DNA from: JAGXOF01 sp046545575
Lineage (GTDB): Bacteria; Chloroflexota; Dehalococcoidia; SZUA-161; SpSt-899
Direction of reading: 5' to 3'
DNA length: 7,674 bases
Assembly (NCBI GenBank): GCA_046545575.1
Contig: JBKGZM010000083.1
Span: 1-7,674, forward strand
Under the pieces are notes generated by a model. It was not told the origin of the DNA. It saw nothing but the letters and a program-made list of their open reading frames with translations, and searched no databases. Below, one piece after another: positions 1 to 6,757 of this stretch (position 1 is the stretch's first letter; every line of letters begins with the position of its first letter). The position numbers and the translations under genes are program-made.

Positions 1-198
1 CAGAGATCTATCACTCAATCGGACTCCGTTGAGCCTGACCAGCTGAGAACACAGATAATAGGGCCCGAAGGCTGGAGAGAAGCCATCATAGTGGGCAATA
101 AATGTTATGAACGAGACTCCGATAAACCATCGTGGCATGTGTGTGACGGCGTCTGGAAACTACCCCCTCTGAAAGAGGAATTGGAAAATGGAAGTTGA
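1..198 (+). CDS. C-terminal end of an unidentified protein (5' end outside window)
   Basis: Frame 1 is open from the first base to a TGA at 196-198, giving the last 65 codons of a gene that starts before the window. The visible residues are polar, with three well-spaced tryptophans (25, 45, 52), two cysteines (35 and 48) and a segment reading GWREAIIVGNKCYERD. This alternation of short hydrophobic beta-like strands with charged turns and W/Y residues resembles the end of a small secreted beta-rich or lipoprotein-type domain, but that is an impression and I do not recognise the family. The two cysteines could form a disulfide if the protein is exported. It is followed by 131 bp without a gene and no clear terminator. 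That the frame is coding is supported by the lack of stops and the natural composition; the product is unknown. Confidence 0.6.
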   Translation, partial: QRSITQSDSVEPDQLRTQIIGPEGWREAIIVGNKCYERDSDKPSWHVCDGVWKLPPLKEELENGS

Positions 199-273
199 AC
201 TCTGGATCGCCAGGGACAGCCGCTTGATACGGAAGCTAGAAAGGGAGAGTCGCCGGCCAAGCCCAGACGGATA

Positions 274-303
274 TTGACAGGGCAAAAAGCACAGTCTTAT
301 TCT
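274..303 (+). promoter_or_regulatory. Putative sigma70-type promoter of the GH3-kinase operon
   Basis: A perfect -35 hexamer TTGACA (274-279) is followed after 18 bases by TATTCT (298-303), four of six matches to the -10 consensus. Transcription would start near 310, about 20 bases before the GTG start at 330, leaving just enough room for the Shine-Dalgarno sequence. The rest of the 199-329 gap shows no hairpin with a T run and no gene. The -10 match is modest, so the assignment rests mainly on the perfect -35 box and the location. Confidence 0.45.
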
Positions 304-329
304 TGTATTAACAATGGGGAGGTGTCCGA

Positions 330-1910
330 GTGATACAGAAGGATAGACTCTTTTTCACCCCTGATCAGGAAAGGATCTGGCAAAAATACTGTGGTTTCCT
401 CGACCTCTCCCTTGATGAATTCATGGAGATGCAGGAACATCTTCTGAGGGAGCAGATTAACCTTATCTATGGAAGCTCTATAGCTGAGAAACTTATGCCT
501 GAGAGGCCAAAGGATGTATCCGAGTTTCGCCAGCTTGTCCCTCTCACAACCTATAAGGACTATACCCATTATCTGAATAACCGAAGTGAATATGCCCTGC
601 CTGTTAAACCATATCTTTGGGCTCGTACCTCAGGGAGAGGTGGTGCTCCCAAATGGGTGCCTTACACCGAACCAGCAGTTGAAACCATCGCTGCGTATAG
701 CGTTGGGTTAATGATACTGGCCTCTACCACCAGGAAAGGGAGAGTAAATATCAGTCCCGGTCTCCGGATGTTGCATAATTTGCCCCCGTCTCCATATATG
801 TCAGGAATCTTTGCTGAGACCGCACTTCCGCTGATAGATGCTCGCCTGATCCCGCCCCTTGATGAATATGCGGATGCCGACTTTGAGACAAGGACCCAGG
901 CTGGATTCCAGATCGCGCTGCGTACCGGCGTTGACATGCTGGGCTCTTTGAGCAGTGTCCTCGTTAAGATAGGTGAAGGGTTTAGCAAAGCGTCGGGGAA
1001 GATGAGTTTCAGTGGGAATATGTTGCATCCTTGGATAATGTGGCGCCTGATCCGAGCCTGGCTAAAGAGCAGGATAAAACGGAGACCCCTGTTGCCCAAA
1101 GACCTCTGGCCAGTGCGGGGGATTATCTGCTACGGAACCGACACTGATATCTACAGGGATCGGATACTGAACTACTGGGGCAGAAAGCCACTGGAGCTTT
1201 ATGGAGCTACAGAAACGGGACTCATTGCAACAGGCGCCTGGAATAAAAAGAGCATGACCTTTGTTCCACTGTCTGGTTTTCTGGAGTTCATACCGGAAAG
1301 CCAATGGCTTGAGAACAGGGACAATAAGAACTATCAGCCCTCCACTGTCCTCCTCGATGAGGTAAAGCCGGGAGAGCGCTACGAGGTGGTTTTTACCAGC
1401 TTTCATGGCATGCCCTTCTTGAGGTACAGGCTTGGCGACCTTATAAGAATCATTGCGCTTGAAGACAACGAGACAGGAATTAAGCTGCCACAAATGGTCT
1501 TTGAGGGTCGAGTTGATGAAATCATCGATATTGCCGGTTTCTCCAGATTGGATGAGAAGACGCTCTGGCGAGCTATTGCAAAAACGGGAATCGGATACGA
1601 GGACTGGTCTGCACGCAAGGAATATGAGCAAAATCAGCCGATAGTACGTCTTTATATAGAGTTAAAGGAATCGATGGAGGCGGAAGAGGTGGCGGAAGCG
1701 ATCCATCAGCTACTGGCATCCGTGAGCCAGGACTACGGGGATCTTGAAGGCATGCTAGGACTCCGGCCGCTGAGGGTGGCGCTTTTGCCCCCGGGGAGCT
1801 TCCGGCAATATTATGATGAAAAACAAAGATCCGGTGCTGACCTGGCCCATCTCAAGCCTCCTCACATGAATGCGTCGGATGCTGTTATCCGGACTTTGCT
1901 TGGCAATTAA
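330..1910 (+). CDS. GH3-family acyl-adenylating enzyme (auxin-responsive GH3-like protein)
   Basis: This 526-aa protein has the hallmarks of the GH3 branch of the ANL adenylating superfamily. Visible are the ATP-binding loop around residues 99-113 (TSGRGGAPKWVPYT), the YGATE motif at 291-295 that contacts AMP, RYRLGD at 365-370 near the hinge, and a C-terminal HLKPP at 508-512 that fits the K-x-P-R-like lysine segment of the family's mobile domain. Known GH3 enzymes activate a carboxylic acid with ATP to an acyl-AMP and conjugate it to an amino acid; the substrate here cannot be read from sequence, and bacterial members are mostly uncharacterised. There is no signal peptide, so it is cytoplasmic. 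The start is GTG at 330, chosen because GGGGAGGTG (316-324) sits just upstream and the length is near normal for the family (roughly 500-600 aa). Arg103 in the P-loop sits where Thr or Ser is usual. The kinase gene begins 23 bp after the stop, implying co-transcription. Confidence 0.85.
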   Translation: MIQKDRLFFTPDQERIWQKYCGFLDLSLDEFMEMQEHLLREQINLIYGSSIAEKLMPERPKDVSEFRQLVPLTTYKDYTHYLNNRSEYALPVKPYLWARTSGRGGAPKWVPYTEPAVETIAAYSVGLMILASTTRKGRVNISPGLRMLHNLPPSPYMSGIFAETALPLIDARLIPPLDEYADADFETRTQAGFQIALRTGVDMLGSLSSVLVKIGEGFSKASGKMSFSGNMLHPWIMWRLIRAWLKSRIKRRPLLPKDLWPVRGIICYGTDTDIYRDRILNYWGRKPLELYGATETGLIATGAWNKKSMTFVPLSGFLEFIPESQWLENRDNKNYQPSTVLLDEVKPGERYEVVFTSFHGMPFLRYRLGDLIRIIALEDNETGIKLPQMVFEGRVDEIIDIAGFSRLDEKTLWRAIAKTGIGYEDWSARKEYEQNQPIVRLYIELKESMEAEEVAEAIHQLLASVSQDYGDLEGMLGLRPLRVALLPPGSFRQYYDEKQRSGADLAHLKPPHMNASDAVIRTLLGN

Positions 1911-1933
1911 ACAGAGTATGGGATGAAAGGCTT

Positions 1934-4423
1934 ATGAATACGTACCTGAGTTTGCCGCTGGTCCAGACGGTTTTCTGCCTGGGGCTGATGGCGATAGTGC
2001 TGAAAGGATACTCCCAGCGCTTCACCCATCGCCTGTTCTCCCTCTATCTCTTTTGCCTGGCCGTTTGGGGAGTTCTCATTTTTGCGATGCGGGCGAGCCC
2101 GGATGTCCAGCATGCCTACCAATGGGAGAAATGGCTGGTAGTACTGGGCCCCTTCTCAGCGGTGGTGTTCTATCATTTCTCCGTTCGCTATGCCGCTGTC
2201 TCCCTCAGGACATGGACGTTGCCTTTACTCTACGGTGTCTGTCTCCTCTTCATCCCACTGGCTTTCAGTGATCTGGTGTTTCGTGGAATGCAGGTAAAGT
2301 CATACGGCTATGCCCCTGTTTTCGGACCTTTTGTGCCTTTGATGATTTTGTTCAGTTATGGCCTGCTGGTGATGGCCATCGTTATCTTCATTAGTATGTA
2401 CAGGAATACAAGTTCCTCCGAACAAAGGAACAGGGCTGCCTATATCATCTCAGCAATCATCATTAGTCTCATCGGTGGAGCTTTCGATATTTTGCCGGTT
2501 CTGGGACTGCCGTTATATCCCGGTGTGATATTCAGCAATATAGTCTTTTGTATCCTCATCACCATAGCTATCGCGAAACACAACCTGCTGGATATCCGCG
2601 TTGTACTGCGCAAAAGCGTTGCCTATGTCCTGACCAGTGCCCTGATTGCAATTCCCTTTATCGGCGTCTTTCTTCTCGCCACAAGTACCTTCACCCGCTT
2701 CAACTTTCCCTTGTGGGCCTATAGTATCATCCTGGTCGTGCTGGCTTTTCCTGTGCCCCTGCTGTGGCAGGTCATTCAGAGGAGGGTTGATCGGTTGTTT
2801 TACCGTGATAGATACGATTCCCTCAAAGCCCTGGAAGTCTTTAGTCATGATGCCCACAGCCTGCTGGATTCCGCCAAACTGGGGTCCGTGATGGTTGATC
2901 TTGTCGCAGAGGCATTGAAGGTTTCGAGGGTCCACCTGCTGGTGCCTTCATCCCCCGACGGCGATTTCACTGTGGCATCGTCTGCCGGTGCAGGTAGCTC
3001 CGGTTCCAACTTCCTTCTGAAGAATGATAGCCCGCTGGTGAGGTGGCTGAGGCGTTCGGGAGAGATGATAGCGTTTGAAGACCTCGACATCGTCCCCCAG
3101 TTGCAGGGTGTTATCTCCGAGGAAAGGGAAACACTGGGCCGGATTGGAGCAGACCTCATCGCCCCGCTGAAAACCCCGGTCGGGCAGCTGGCGGGACTGC
3201 TCATTTTGGGACCAAAGCTCTCCGAGCAACCCTACACGGTTGAGGACAGGCAGCTTATCCGCACCCTCAACAACCAGGTGGCTACCCATCTGGAGAATGC
3301 TCGCTTGTATGGTGATGTTCTGCAGGCACGAGAGAACATGGAGTCGTGGCTCAACAGCATGAGCGATTGTGTAATCATAATAAGCACTGATTACGTGATA
3401 CAGTTTATGAACAGCGCTGCGATGGAACACTTCGGTGCGAGGATTGGGGAAACATGCTGGAAGGAACTGGGTAAAGGGGCAAGGAATCCCAACTGTCCTG
3501 TACGGAATTTTTCCAGAAATGGGAGGGAGGCTGTACATTTCCTCAACACTGTCGGAGACAGGCAGTATGATGTCATGGCGGCCCCGCTCTTGAATCCCGA
3601 CGGGAGCCTCTCCGTCATCGAGGTACTGAGGGATGTCACGGAGGAAAAGCAAAAGGAGGAGGAGATAATCCAGGCCAGGGCCAGGATAGATGCCCTTCAC
3701 CGTTCAGAGCAATTGAAGACCGAACTCCTCTCCATGGTTTCCCACGAGCTGCGCACTCCGCTAACCACGATCAAGGGCTTTGCCACCACCCTTCTCCGCC
3801 GGGATGTCCGGTGGAGAAAAGAGGAGCAGCAGCGGTTTCTCCGGAGTATCGACAGGGAGAGTGACCGGCTTTCCCGTCTGGTTGGGAATCTGCTGGACAT
3901 GTCACGTCTCGAGGCCGGGACGCTGAAGATGGAAAAGGAACTCCACTGGGTCTCCGATATACTGGACTCGGTCAGTGGCGCACTGGCGACGATCACCCGC
4001 GATCACAAATTACAGATGGATGTCCCTTCGAGGTTGCCCCCGCTCATTGTCGACGGTGCCCGCATAGGGCAGGTGTTAATCAACCTGGTGGAGAACGCGG
4101 CAAAGTACTCTAAAAAGGGCAGCCACATTACCATCGAGGTGAGGCGTTCGGACGGGTTTGTCACTTTCAGCGTCATTGATGAAGGTGATGGGATATCCCC
4201 CGAACTCCTGGGCACAGTATTTGATCGTTTTTACCAGGGCGCAGATGTTGTGGCCGGGCGGAGGGGTGGGGTGGGGCTTGGACTCTCCATCTCGCGCGTG
4301 CTGGTGGAGGCACACGGCGGAGAAATATGGGCGGAGAGCCAGGTGGGGAAGGGTTCGAGGTTCAGCTTCACTTTGCCGATAGGTGAGAGAGGAGAATTGC
4401 AACAAGGCTCAGATCATTGGTAG
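1934..4423 (+). CDS. Membrane sensor histidine kinase (multi-TM, GAF, PAS, HisKA, HATPase_c)
   Basis: This 829-aa protein is a hybrid membrane/cytoplasmic sensor kinase. Roughly nine hydrophobic helices occupy residues 9-280; the first seven resemble the 7TM sensor module of histidine kinases, followed by two more after the KHNLLDIRVVLRKS linker (215-228). A GAF-like domain spans about 300-460 and a PAS domain about 465-572, then a charged coiled-coil linker (570-600). The HisKA H-box SHELRTPL places the phospho-accepting His at 604. The ATPase carries the N-box INLVENAAKYS (716-726), G1 DEGDGI (749-754), F-box FDRFYQG (763-769) and G2 GVGLGLSI (779-786), so all catalytic motifs are intact. 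It should autophosphorylate at the inner membrane and pass phosphate to Asp61 of the regulator encoded next. The ATG has AAAGG at 1926-1930, a close spacing, so translation may partly depend on the upstream GH3 gene. The signal sensed is unknown; the PAS domain has Cys508 and Cys521 in a C-x12-C-P arrangement. Confidence 0.93.
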   Translation: MNTYLSLPLVQTVFCLGLMAIVLKGYSQRFTHRLFSLYLFCLAVWGVLIFAMRASPDVQHAYQWEKWLVVLGPFSAVVFYHFSVRYAAVSLRTWTLPLLYGVCLLFIPLAFSDLVFRGMQVKSYGYAPVFGPFVPLMILFSYGLLVMAIVIFISMYRNTSSSEQRNRAAYIISAIIISLIGGAFDILPVLGLPLYPGVIFSNIVFCILITIAIAKHNLLDIRVVLRKSVAYVLTSALIAIPFIGVFLLATSTFTRFNFPLWAYSIILVVLAFPVPLLWQVIQRRVDRLFYRDRYDSLKALEVFSHDAHSLLDSAKLGSVMVDLVAEALKVSRVHLLVPSSPDGDFTVASSAGAGSSGSNFLLKNDSPLVRWLRRSGEMIAFEDLDIVPQLQGVISEERETLGRIGADLIAPLKTPVGQLAGLLILGPKLSEQPYTVEDRQLIRTLNNQVATHLENARLYGDVLQARENMESWLNSMSDCVIIISTDYVIQFMNSAAMEHFGARIGETCWKELGKGARNPNCPVRNFSRNGREAVHFLNTVGDRQYDVMAAPLLNPDGSLSVIEVLRDVTEEKQKEEEIIQARARIDALHRSEQLKTELLSMVSHELRTPLTTIKGFATTLLRRDVRWRKEEQQRFLRSIDRESDRLSRLVGNLLDMSRLEAGTLKMEKELHWVSDILDSVSGALATITRDHKLQMDVPSRLPPLIVDGARIGQVLINLVENAAKYSKKGSHITIEVRRSDGFVTFSVIDEGDGISPELLGTVFDRFYQGADVVAGRRGGVGLGLSISRVLVEAHGGEIWAESQVGKGSRFSFTLPIGERGELQQGSDHW

Positions 4424-4516
4424 CGGGAACAAGCAAAGGATGCGATTATGTCCAGTGTGTCAGGGCCTTATTGCCTCGATTCGCTGACCATGTTTCACGG
4501 GCATCATTGTAACTGT

Positions 4517-4558
4517 CATTGCGAGGAGGTCGCCTCTGGCGAGCGACAAAGCAATCTC
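4517..4558. repeat. Short palindromic REP/MITE-like repeat between kinase and regulator
   Basis: The element begins CATTGCGAGGAGG and ends CGACAAAGCAATCTC. Inverted arms are visible at three levels: ATTGC (4518-4522) with GCAAT (4551-4555), GTCGC (4529-4533) with GCGAC (4543-4547), and CGCC (4531-4534) with GGCG (4538-4541). It can therefore form an imperfect cruciform or hairpin but has no T run typical of an intrinsic terminator. ATTGCGAG...GCAATCTC elements of this form are, to my knowledge, dispersed in many copies in various environmental bacterial genomes, though copy number cannot be judged here. It sits inside the otherwise gene-free gap between the kinase stop (4423) and the regulator start. 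It may have inserted into a formerly tighter operon, or may act as an RNA-stability element in the transcript. Confidence 0.65.
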
Positions 4559-4582
4559 TTTTCCTCCCGGGACCATAGATGC

Positions 4583-4589
4583 AGGAGGT
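4583..4589 (+). promoter_or_regulatory. Shine-Dalgarno site that fixes the regulator start at GTG 4594
   Basis: AGGAGGT lies five bases (counted from GGAGG) upstream of the in-frame GTG at 4594. The alternative ATG at 4579 lies upstream of this site and has no purine-rich ribosome-binding sequence before it (the preceding bases are CCCGGGACCATAG), so the ATG would place a perfect ribosome-binding site inside the coding region. Confidence 0.7.
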
Positions 4590-4593
4590 AACA

Positions 4594-5301
4594 GTGGAAA
4601 CAGACCGGGCACCGGTCCTCATAGTCGATGACGATGAAGGAATAAGGGAAATGGTCCAGGCTAACCTGGAGGCTATGGGGTGGCGGACTGCCATAGCCAG
4701 GGACGGTATCGAAGCCCTTGAGACTGTTACGAGAACCCTGCCCTCAATAGTGATCCTCGACATCATGATGCCAGGAATGGATGGATTCGAGGTGCTTTCC
4801 CGGCTTCGTAAGTGGTCGCAGGTGCCGGTCATCATGCTGAGCGTGAGGGAGGACCGGGGAGACAAGGTAAAGTGCCTCGATCTCGGCGCTGACGATTATG
4901 TTACAAAGCCGTTTGGGGTGGATGAGTTGATGGCCCGTGTGCGGGCTGTTCTCCGTCGCAGAGGGGTAATCAGCTCTACTTCTGAACAGCCTGCTTCCTT
5001 TAGCAGTGGTGACCTGCACATCGATTTCTCTGCCGGGCGTGTAACTTTGGCCGGAAAAGATGTAAAGCTTACACCGAGGGAGTATACCCTTTTGCAGGAA
5101 CTCGTGTTGAATGCGGGCAGGACTGTTCCTCACGATTATCTTCTGTCCAGACTCTGGAAGGAGCAAGGTGCGAGTGCTAAGGGACTCTTACATGTTCTCA
5201 TCCGCCGCCTGAGAGCAAAGCTCGAGGCTGATCCTGATAACCCCAGATATATTATAACCATCACCGGATTTGGCTACCGGCTCGAAGGTGGAGACCGGTA
5301 A
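4594..5301 (+). CDS. OmpR/PhoB-family response regulator (receiver + winged helix)
   Basis: From the GTG start the protein is 235 aa; starting at the in-frame ATG at 4579 would add five residues. Numbering from that ATG, the receiver domain has the acidic cluster DDD (17-19), phospho-acceptor Asp61 in LDIMMPGMDGF, Ser88 in the switch position and Lys110 in DDYVTKPF, a complete phosphorylation site. Residues about 143-236 form the OmpR/PhoB winged-helix DNA-binding domain (LTPREYTLLQELVLNAGR, then a recognition-helix region around LLHVLIRRLRAKL, ending in the ITGFGYRLE wing). Regulators of this class dimerise on phosphorylation and bind tandem direct repeats with about 11-bp spacing. The partner kinase is the gene immediately upstream. 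A terminator follows 30 bp after the stop. A set of 11-bp-phased repeats begins about 90 bp downstream, ahead of the next gene, and is a candidate target. Confidence 0.93.
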   Translation: METDRAPVLIVDDDEGIREMVQANLEAMGWRTAIARDGIEALETVTRTLPSIVILDIMMPGMDGFEVLSRLRKWSQVPVIMLSVREDRGDKVKCLDLGADDYVTKPFGVDELMARVRAVLRRRGVISSTSEQPASFSSGDLHIDFSAGRVTLAGKDVKLTPREYTLLQELVLNAGRTVPHDYLLSRLWKEQGASAKGLLHVLIRRLRAKLEADPDNPRYIITITGFGYRLEGGDR

Positions 5302-5331
5302 TAGCCAGGGAACACTATAGCCAATTTATCT

Positions 5332-5365
5332 GCAAAAAGGCACCGCTAGACGTGGTGCCTTTTGC
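5332..5365 (+). terminator. Intrinsic terminator after the response regulator
   Basis: AAAAGGCACC (5335-5344) pairs perfectly with GGTGCCTTTT (5354-5363) around a 9-base loop. GC at 5332-5333 and 5364-5365 can extend the stem past one bulged A. The run of T on the 3' side and A on the 5' side fits a Rho-independent terminator that could work in both directions. It ends the GH3-kinase-regulator block and separates it from the secreted-protein genes. Confidence 0.85.
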
Positions 5366-5387
5366 ATATCCGCGCCTGCCGGCAAGA

Positions 5388-5426
5388 TTGTAAGCAAATT
5401 GAAAGGAAATTGAAAGGTTTTTGTAA
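5388..5426 (+). promoter_or_regulatory. Four TTGWAA repeats at exact 11-bp spacing: candidate PhoB/PhoP-type operator
   Basis: Hexamers TTGTAA (5388-5393), TTGAAA (5399-5404), TTGAAA (5410-5415) and TTGTAA (5421-5426) recur with a period of exactly 11 bp. The middle two belong to a perfect 11-bp tandem repeat, AAATTGAAAGG at 5396-5406 and 5407-5417; the first unit (5385-5395) matches 8 of 11 and the last (5418-5428) 6 of 11. Regulators with an OmpR/PhoB winged helix characteristically bind direct repeats one helical turn apart: the Pho box is two 11-bp repeats, and Bacillus PhoP sites are several TTAACA-like hexamers. The regulator encoded immediately upstream is of this class, so it is the natural candidate binder; that link is inference. 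I did not find the same phased array in the other intergenic gaps of this window. Confidence 0.6.
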
Positions 5427-5434
5427 TGAAATTC

Positions 5435-5440
5435 TATATA
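5435..5440 (+). promoter_or_regulatory. Putative -10 box of the secreted-protein gene
   Basis: TATATA (five of six matches if the fifth base is allowed to differ from TATAAT; overlapping TATACA at 5437-5442 is an alternative) lies just behind the last 11-bp repeat. The TTGAAA at 5410-5415 would be a -35 at 19-base spacing, slightly long, which suits an activator-dependent promoter. Transcription near 5447 would put the four TTGWAA units at about -59, -48, -37 and -26 and leave an untranslated leader of about 140 bases. Confidence 0.4.
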
Positions 5441-5499
5441 CAATCCAGGATTTTTGGTGTAATGTGAGTATTGCAGTGAGGGGATTGAGAGATGGGATG

Positions 5500-5595
5500 A
5501 AGAGAGGTGCTGGATATGAGGGTGTGAAACTTGGGAGGAGGTTGAGGTAGTAACAAATTCAAAAATAATTACAAGGAGGCAAGTAAAATGAAAAA
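5500..5595 (+). repeat. Leader repeat, copy A (5' leader, ribosome-binding site and start of the 370-aa gene)
   Basis: This purine-rich leader recurs at 7556-7651. Over the last 82 bases, 68 align identically by hand with one single-base gap, and nearly all differences are transitions. The best-conserved part is ATAATTACAAGGAGGC, containing the Shine-Dalgarno, followed by ATGAAAAA. The distance from the AAGAG at the left edge to the ATG is 88 bases in both copies. It is a diverged duplicate of a 5' untranslated region, implying two genes that share origin or post-transcriptional control. Confidence 0.75.
5516..5527 (+). other. Possible three-codon upstream ORF (Met-Arg-Val) in the leader
   Basis: ATG AGG GTG TGA is preceded by the Shine-Dalgarno-like GAGGTG (5504-5509). 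The second leader copy keeps ATG AGA GTG TGA (7573-7584), also Met-Arg-Val, preceded by GGGGGTG. Preservation of the tiny frame in both copies is suggestive, but a 12-base frame can survive by chance at this level of similarity. Confidence 0.2.
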
Positions 5596-6700
5596 GGTGA
5601 TATCTTATCTACTCGTTGCGGCTTTGCTGGTTGTGTCCGCTTCTTTCGCAGGAGCAGCTTCTGCAGAAGATGGTAGTAGCGTGTCGACAATTGAAGCTCA
5701 GGGGATTAAGAAGGTTGTGAAAACTGAAAAACGGGCTATCAGTGACGACAGGATTGAAGTCACAACCACTGTAGGGGAAAAGGTTACTGGCCACTTAACA
5801 CTAGAAAGCAATCAGTTGGATGGTGTAATAGTGGTTAACCCAGATAAAGACGGAACAGAGCGTTATGTGATTGCCTCCTCTGAGCCCTTCAAAGAAGACA
5901 ACTTGCAAGGCTATAGAGGTGAAATCAAAAATTCAGACCTGTGCTACGAGGCATTTTGGGTTAATCAAGACAAAGTCATAGTTAACCTATACAAGCTCGA
6001 AGAAATTGAAGATAGCAAAGAAAAACGTCGTGTTGATCCTTTTACTATAGTACTTGATGGAAGTGCCGTTACACAGACAACAGAAATCAAGACCATAAGT
6101 GAAAGAGAAACATTGAGGTCTTCCACCTATGATACTATTGCCACATCTTCTATATCCAGGGGTTTTGATTGGGAGATTCAGGGTGAAGAGGGATCCTCAG
6201 TGGACACTCCTTGGGTTATACGTTATTGGACAAAAGTGGATAACGTTGAAGAAGATGCTGATCAAACCCCATCTGAGATTACAAGGGTTAATATGTCGGA
6301 GTTGGAGACAAAGCACGATGGTGACCCTGGCACGTATTTCGAGCCTAAAGATCCTATTCAAAGTGGTGATACAAGTATACAAATACCATTTTATATACCG
6401 CGTATAGGAGTCGTAATAATTCCTGTGCCCGTGGATTCTGTTTATGTCTCAGGAACAATGGTTAATCCTATAACCGTGGAATACAGCTGGAATTTGCCTG
6501 AAGATGCCCGTGATTTTGAAGAAGGTATAAATGACCAGGGTTTAGTGACTAAATTCGAGTATGATTTTGACGGTGTCGAGCATAACTTCGACGTTATCAG
6601 GGTCGATGTCGATTCTGATGTTACCTATGAAGTTGTGGGGAATTACCGCGAGTATCTGAGTTATATATCCTATAGCTATGCATACTACTGGCTGGAGTAG
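5588..6700 (+). CDS. Secreted acidic protein of unknown function (signal peptide)
   Basis: I do not recognise this 370-aa protein. It begins with a textbook Sec signal peptide: MKK, a hydrophobic core at about residues 4-22, and an Ala-x-Ala cleavage site at ASA/ED (25-28). The mature part is acidic, rich in beta-like alternation (TIVLDGSAV, VEYSWNLPED, DVIRVDVDSDVTYEVV) and in the last third hydrophobic/aromatic, ending SYISYSYAYYWLE. There is one cysteine (119), no second membrane helix, no lipobox and no sorting signal, so release into the periplasm or outside is expected. A proline-rich strand pair at 267-282 (PFYIPRIGVVIIPVPV) stands out. The start is firm: ACAAGGAGG ends 8 bases before the ATG. 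The upstream region carries the 11-bp-phased TTGWAA repeats and a long leader; a strong hairpin follows the stop. Its DNA is much more AT-rich than the kinase gene (20 of 60 G+C at 6001-6060 against 43 of 60 at 4261-4320). Confidence 0.85.
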   Translation: MKKVISYLLVAALLVVSASFAGAASAEDGSSVSTIEAQGIKKVVKTEKRAISDDRIEVTTTVGEKVTGHLTLESNQLDGVIVVNPDKDGTERYVIASSEPFKEDNLQGYRGEIKNSDLCYEAFWVNQDKVIVNLYKLEEIEDSKEKRRVDPFTIVLDGSAVTQTTEIKTISERETLRSSTYDTIATSSISRGFDWEIQGEEGSSVDTPWVIRYWTKVDNVEEDADQTPSEITRVNMSELETKHDGDPGTYFEPKDPIQSGDTSIQIPFYIPRIGVVIIPVPVDSVYVSGTMVNPITVEYSWNLPEDARDFEEGINDQGLVTKFEYDFDGVEHNFDVIRVDVDSDVTYEVVGNYREYLSYISYSYAYYWLE

Positions 6701-6721
6701 CTTATTGAAGAAAGAGAACCA

Positions 6722-6757
6722 AAGGGAAGGAGCCGGAGTGTTTCGGCTCCTTCCCTT
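6722..6757 (+). terminator. Strong hairpin terminator after the secreted-protein gene
   Basis: AAGGGAAGGAGCCG (6722-6735) pairs perfectly with CGGCTCCTTCCCTT (6744-6757). Two further inner pairs (one G-U) leave a four-base loop. The stem is very stable, but the trailing bases TTGTTG are only a weak U tract, so termination may be partial or the hairpin may instead protect the mRNA 3' end. It lies between the 370-aa and 189-aa genes and argues that they are at least partly separate transcripts. Confidence 0.75.

Noticed and set aside
2948..3700. Long open frame of 250 codons on the - strand inside the kinase gene
   Set aside because: It is antisense to the GAF/PAS part of a kinase with complete motifs, and its translation has no recognisable domain or ribosome-binding site; a shadow frame.
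4446..4865. 139-codon - strand frame spanning the kinase-regulator gap and the receiver domain
   Set aside because: Its body is the reverse of the receiver domain and the palindromic repeat; the low-complexity Ser/Arg-rich product looks non-natural.
5396..5417. The perfect 11-bp tandem repeat as a CRISPR or minisatellite unit
   Set aside because: Only two perfect copies with no spacers; the flanking units share only the TTGWAA core in phase, which fits a regulator-binding array better.
5362..5550. A 62-codon + strand open frame starting within the terminator and crossing the promoter and leader
   Set aside because: It has no Shine-Dalgarno, starts inside the terminator stem, and its sequence is explained by the phased repeats and the duplicated leader; the frame is not kept in the second leader copy.
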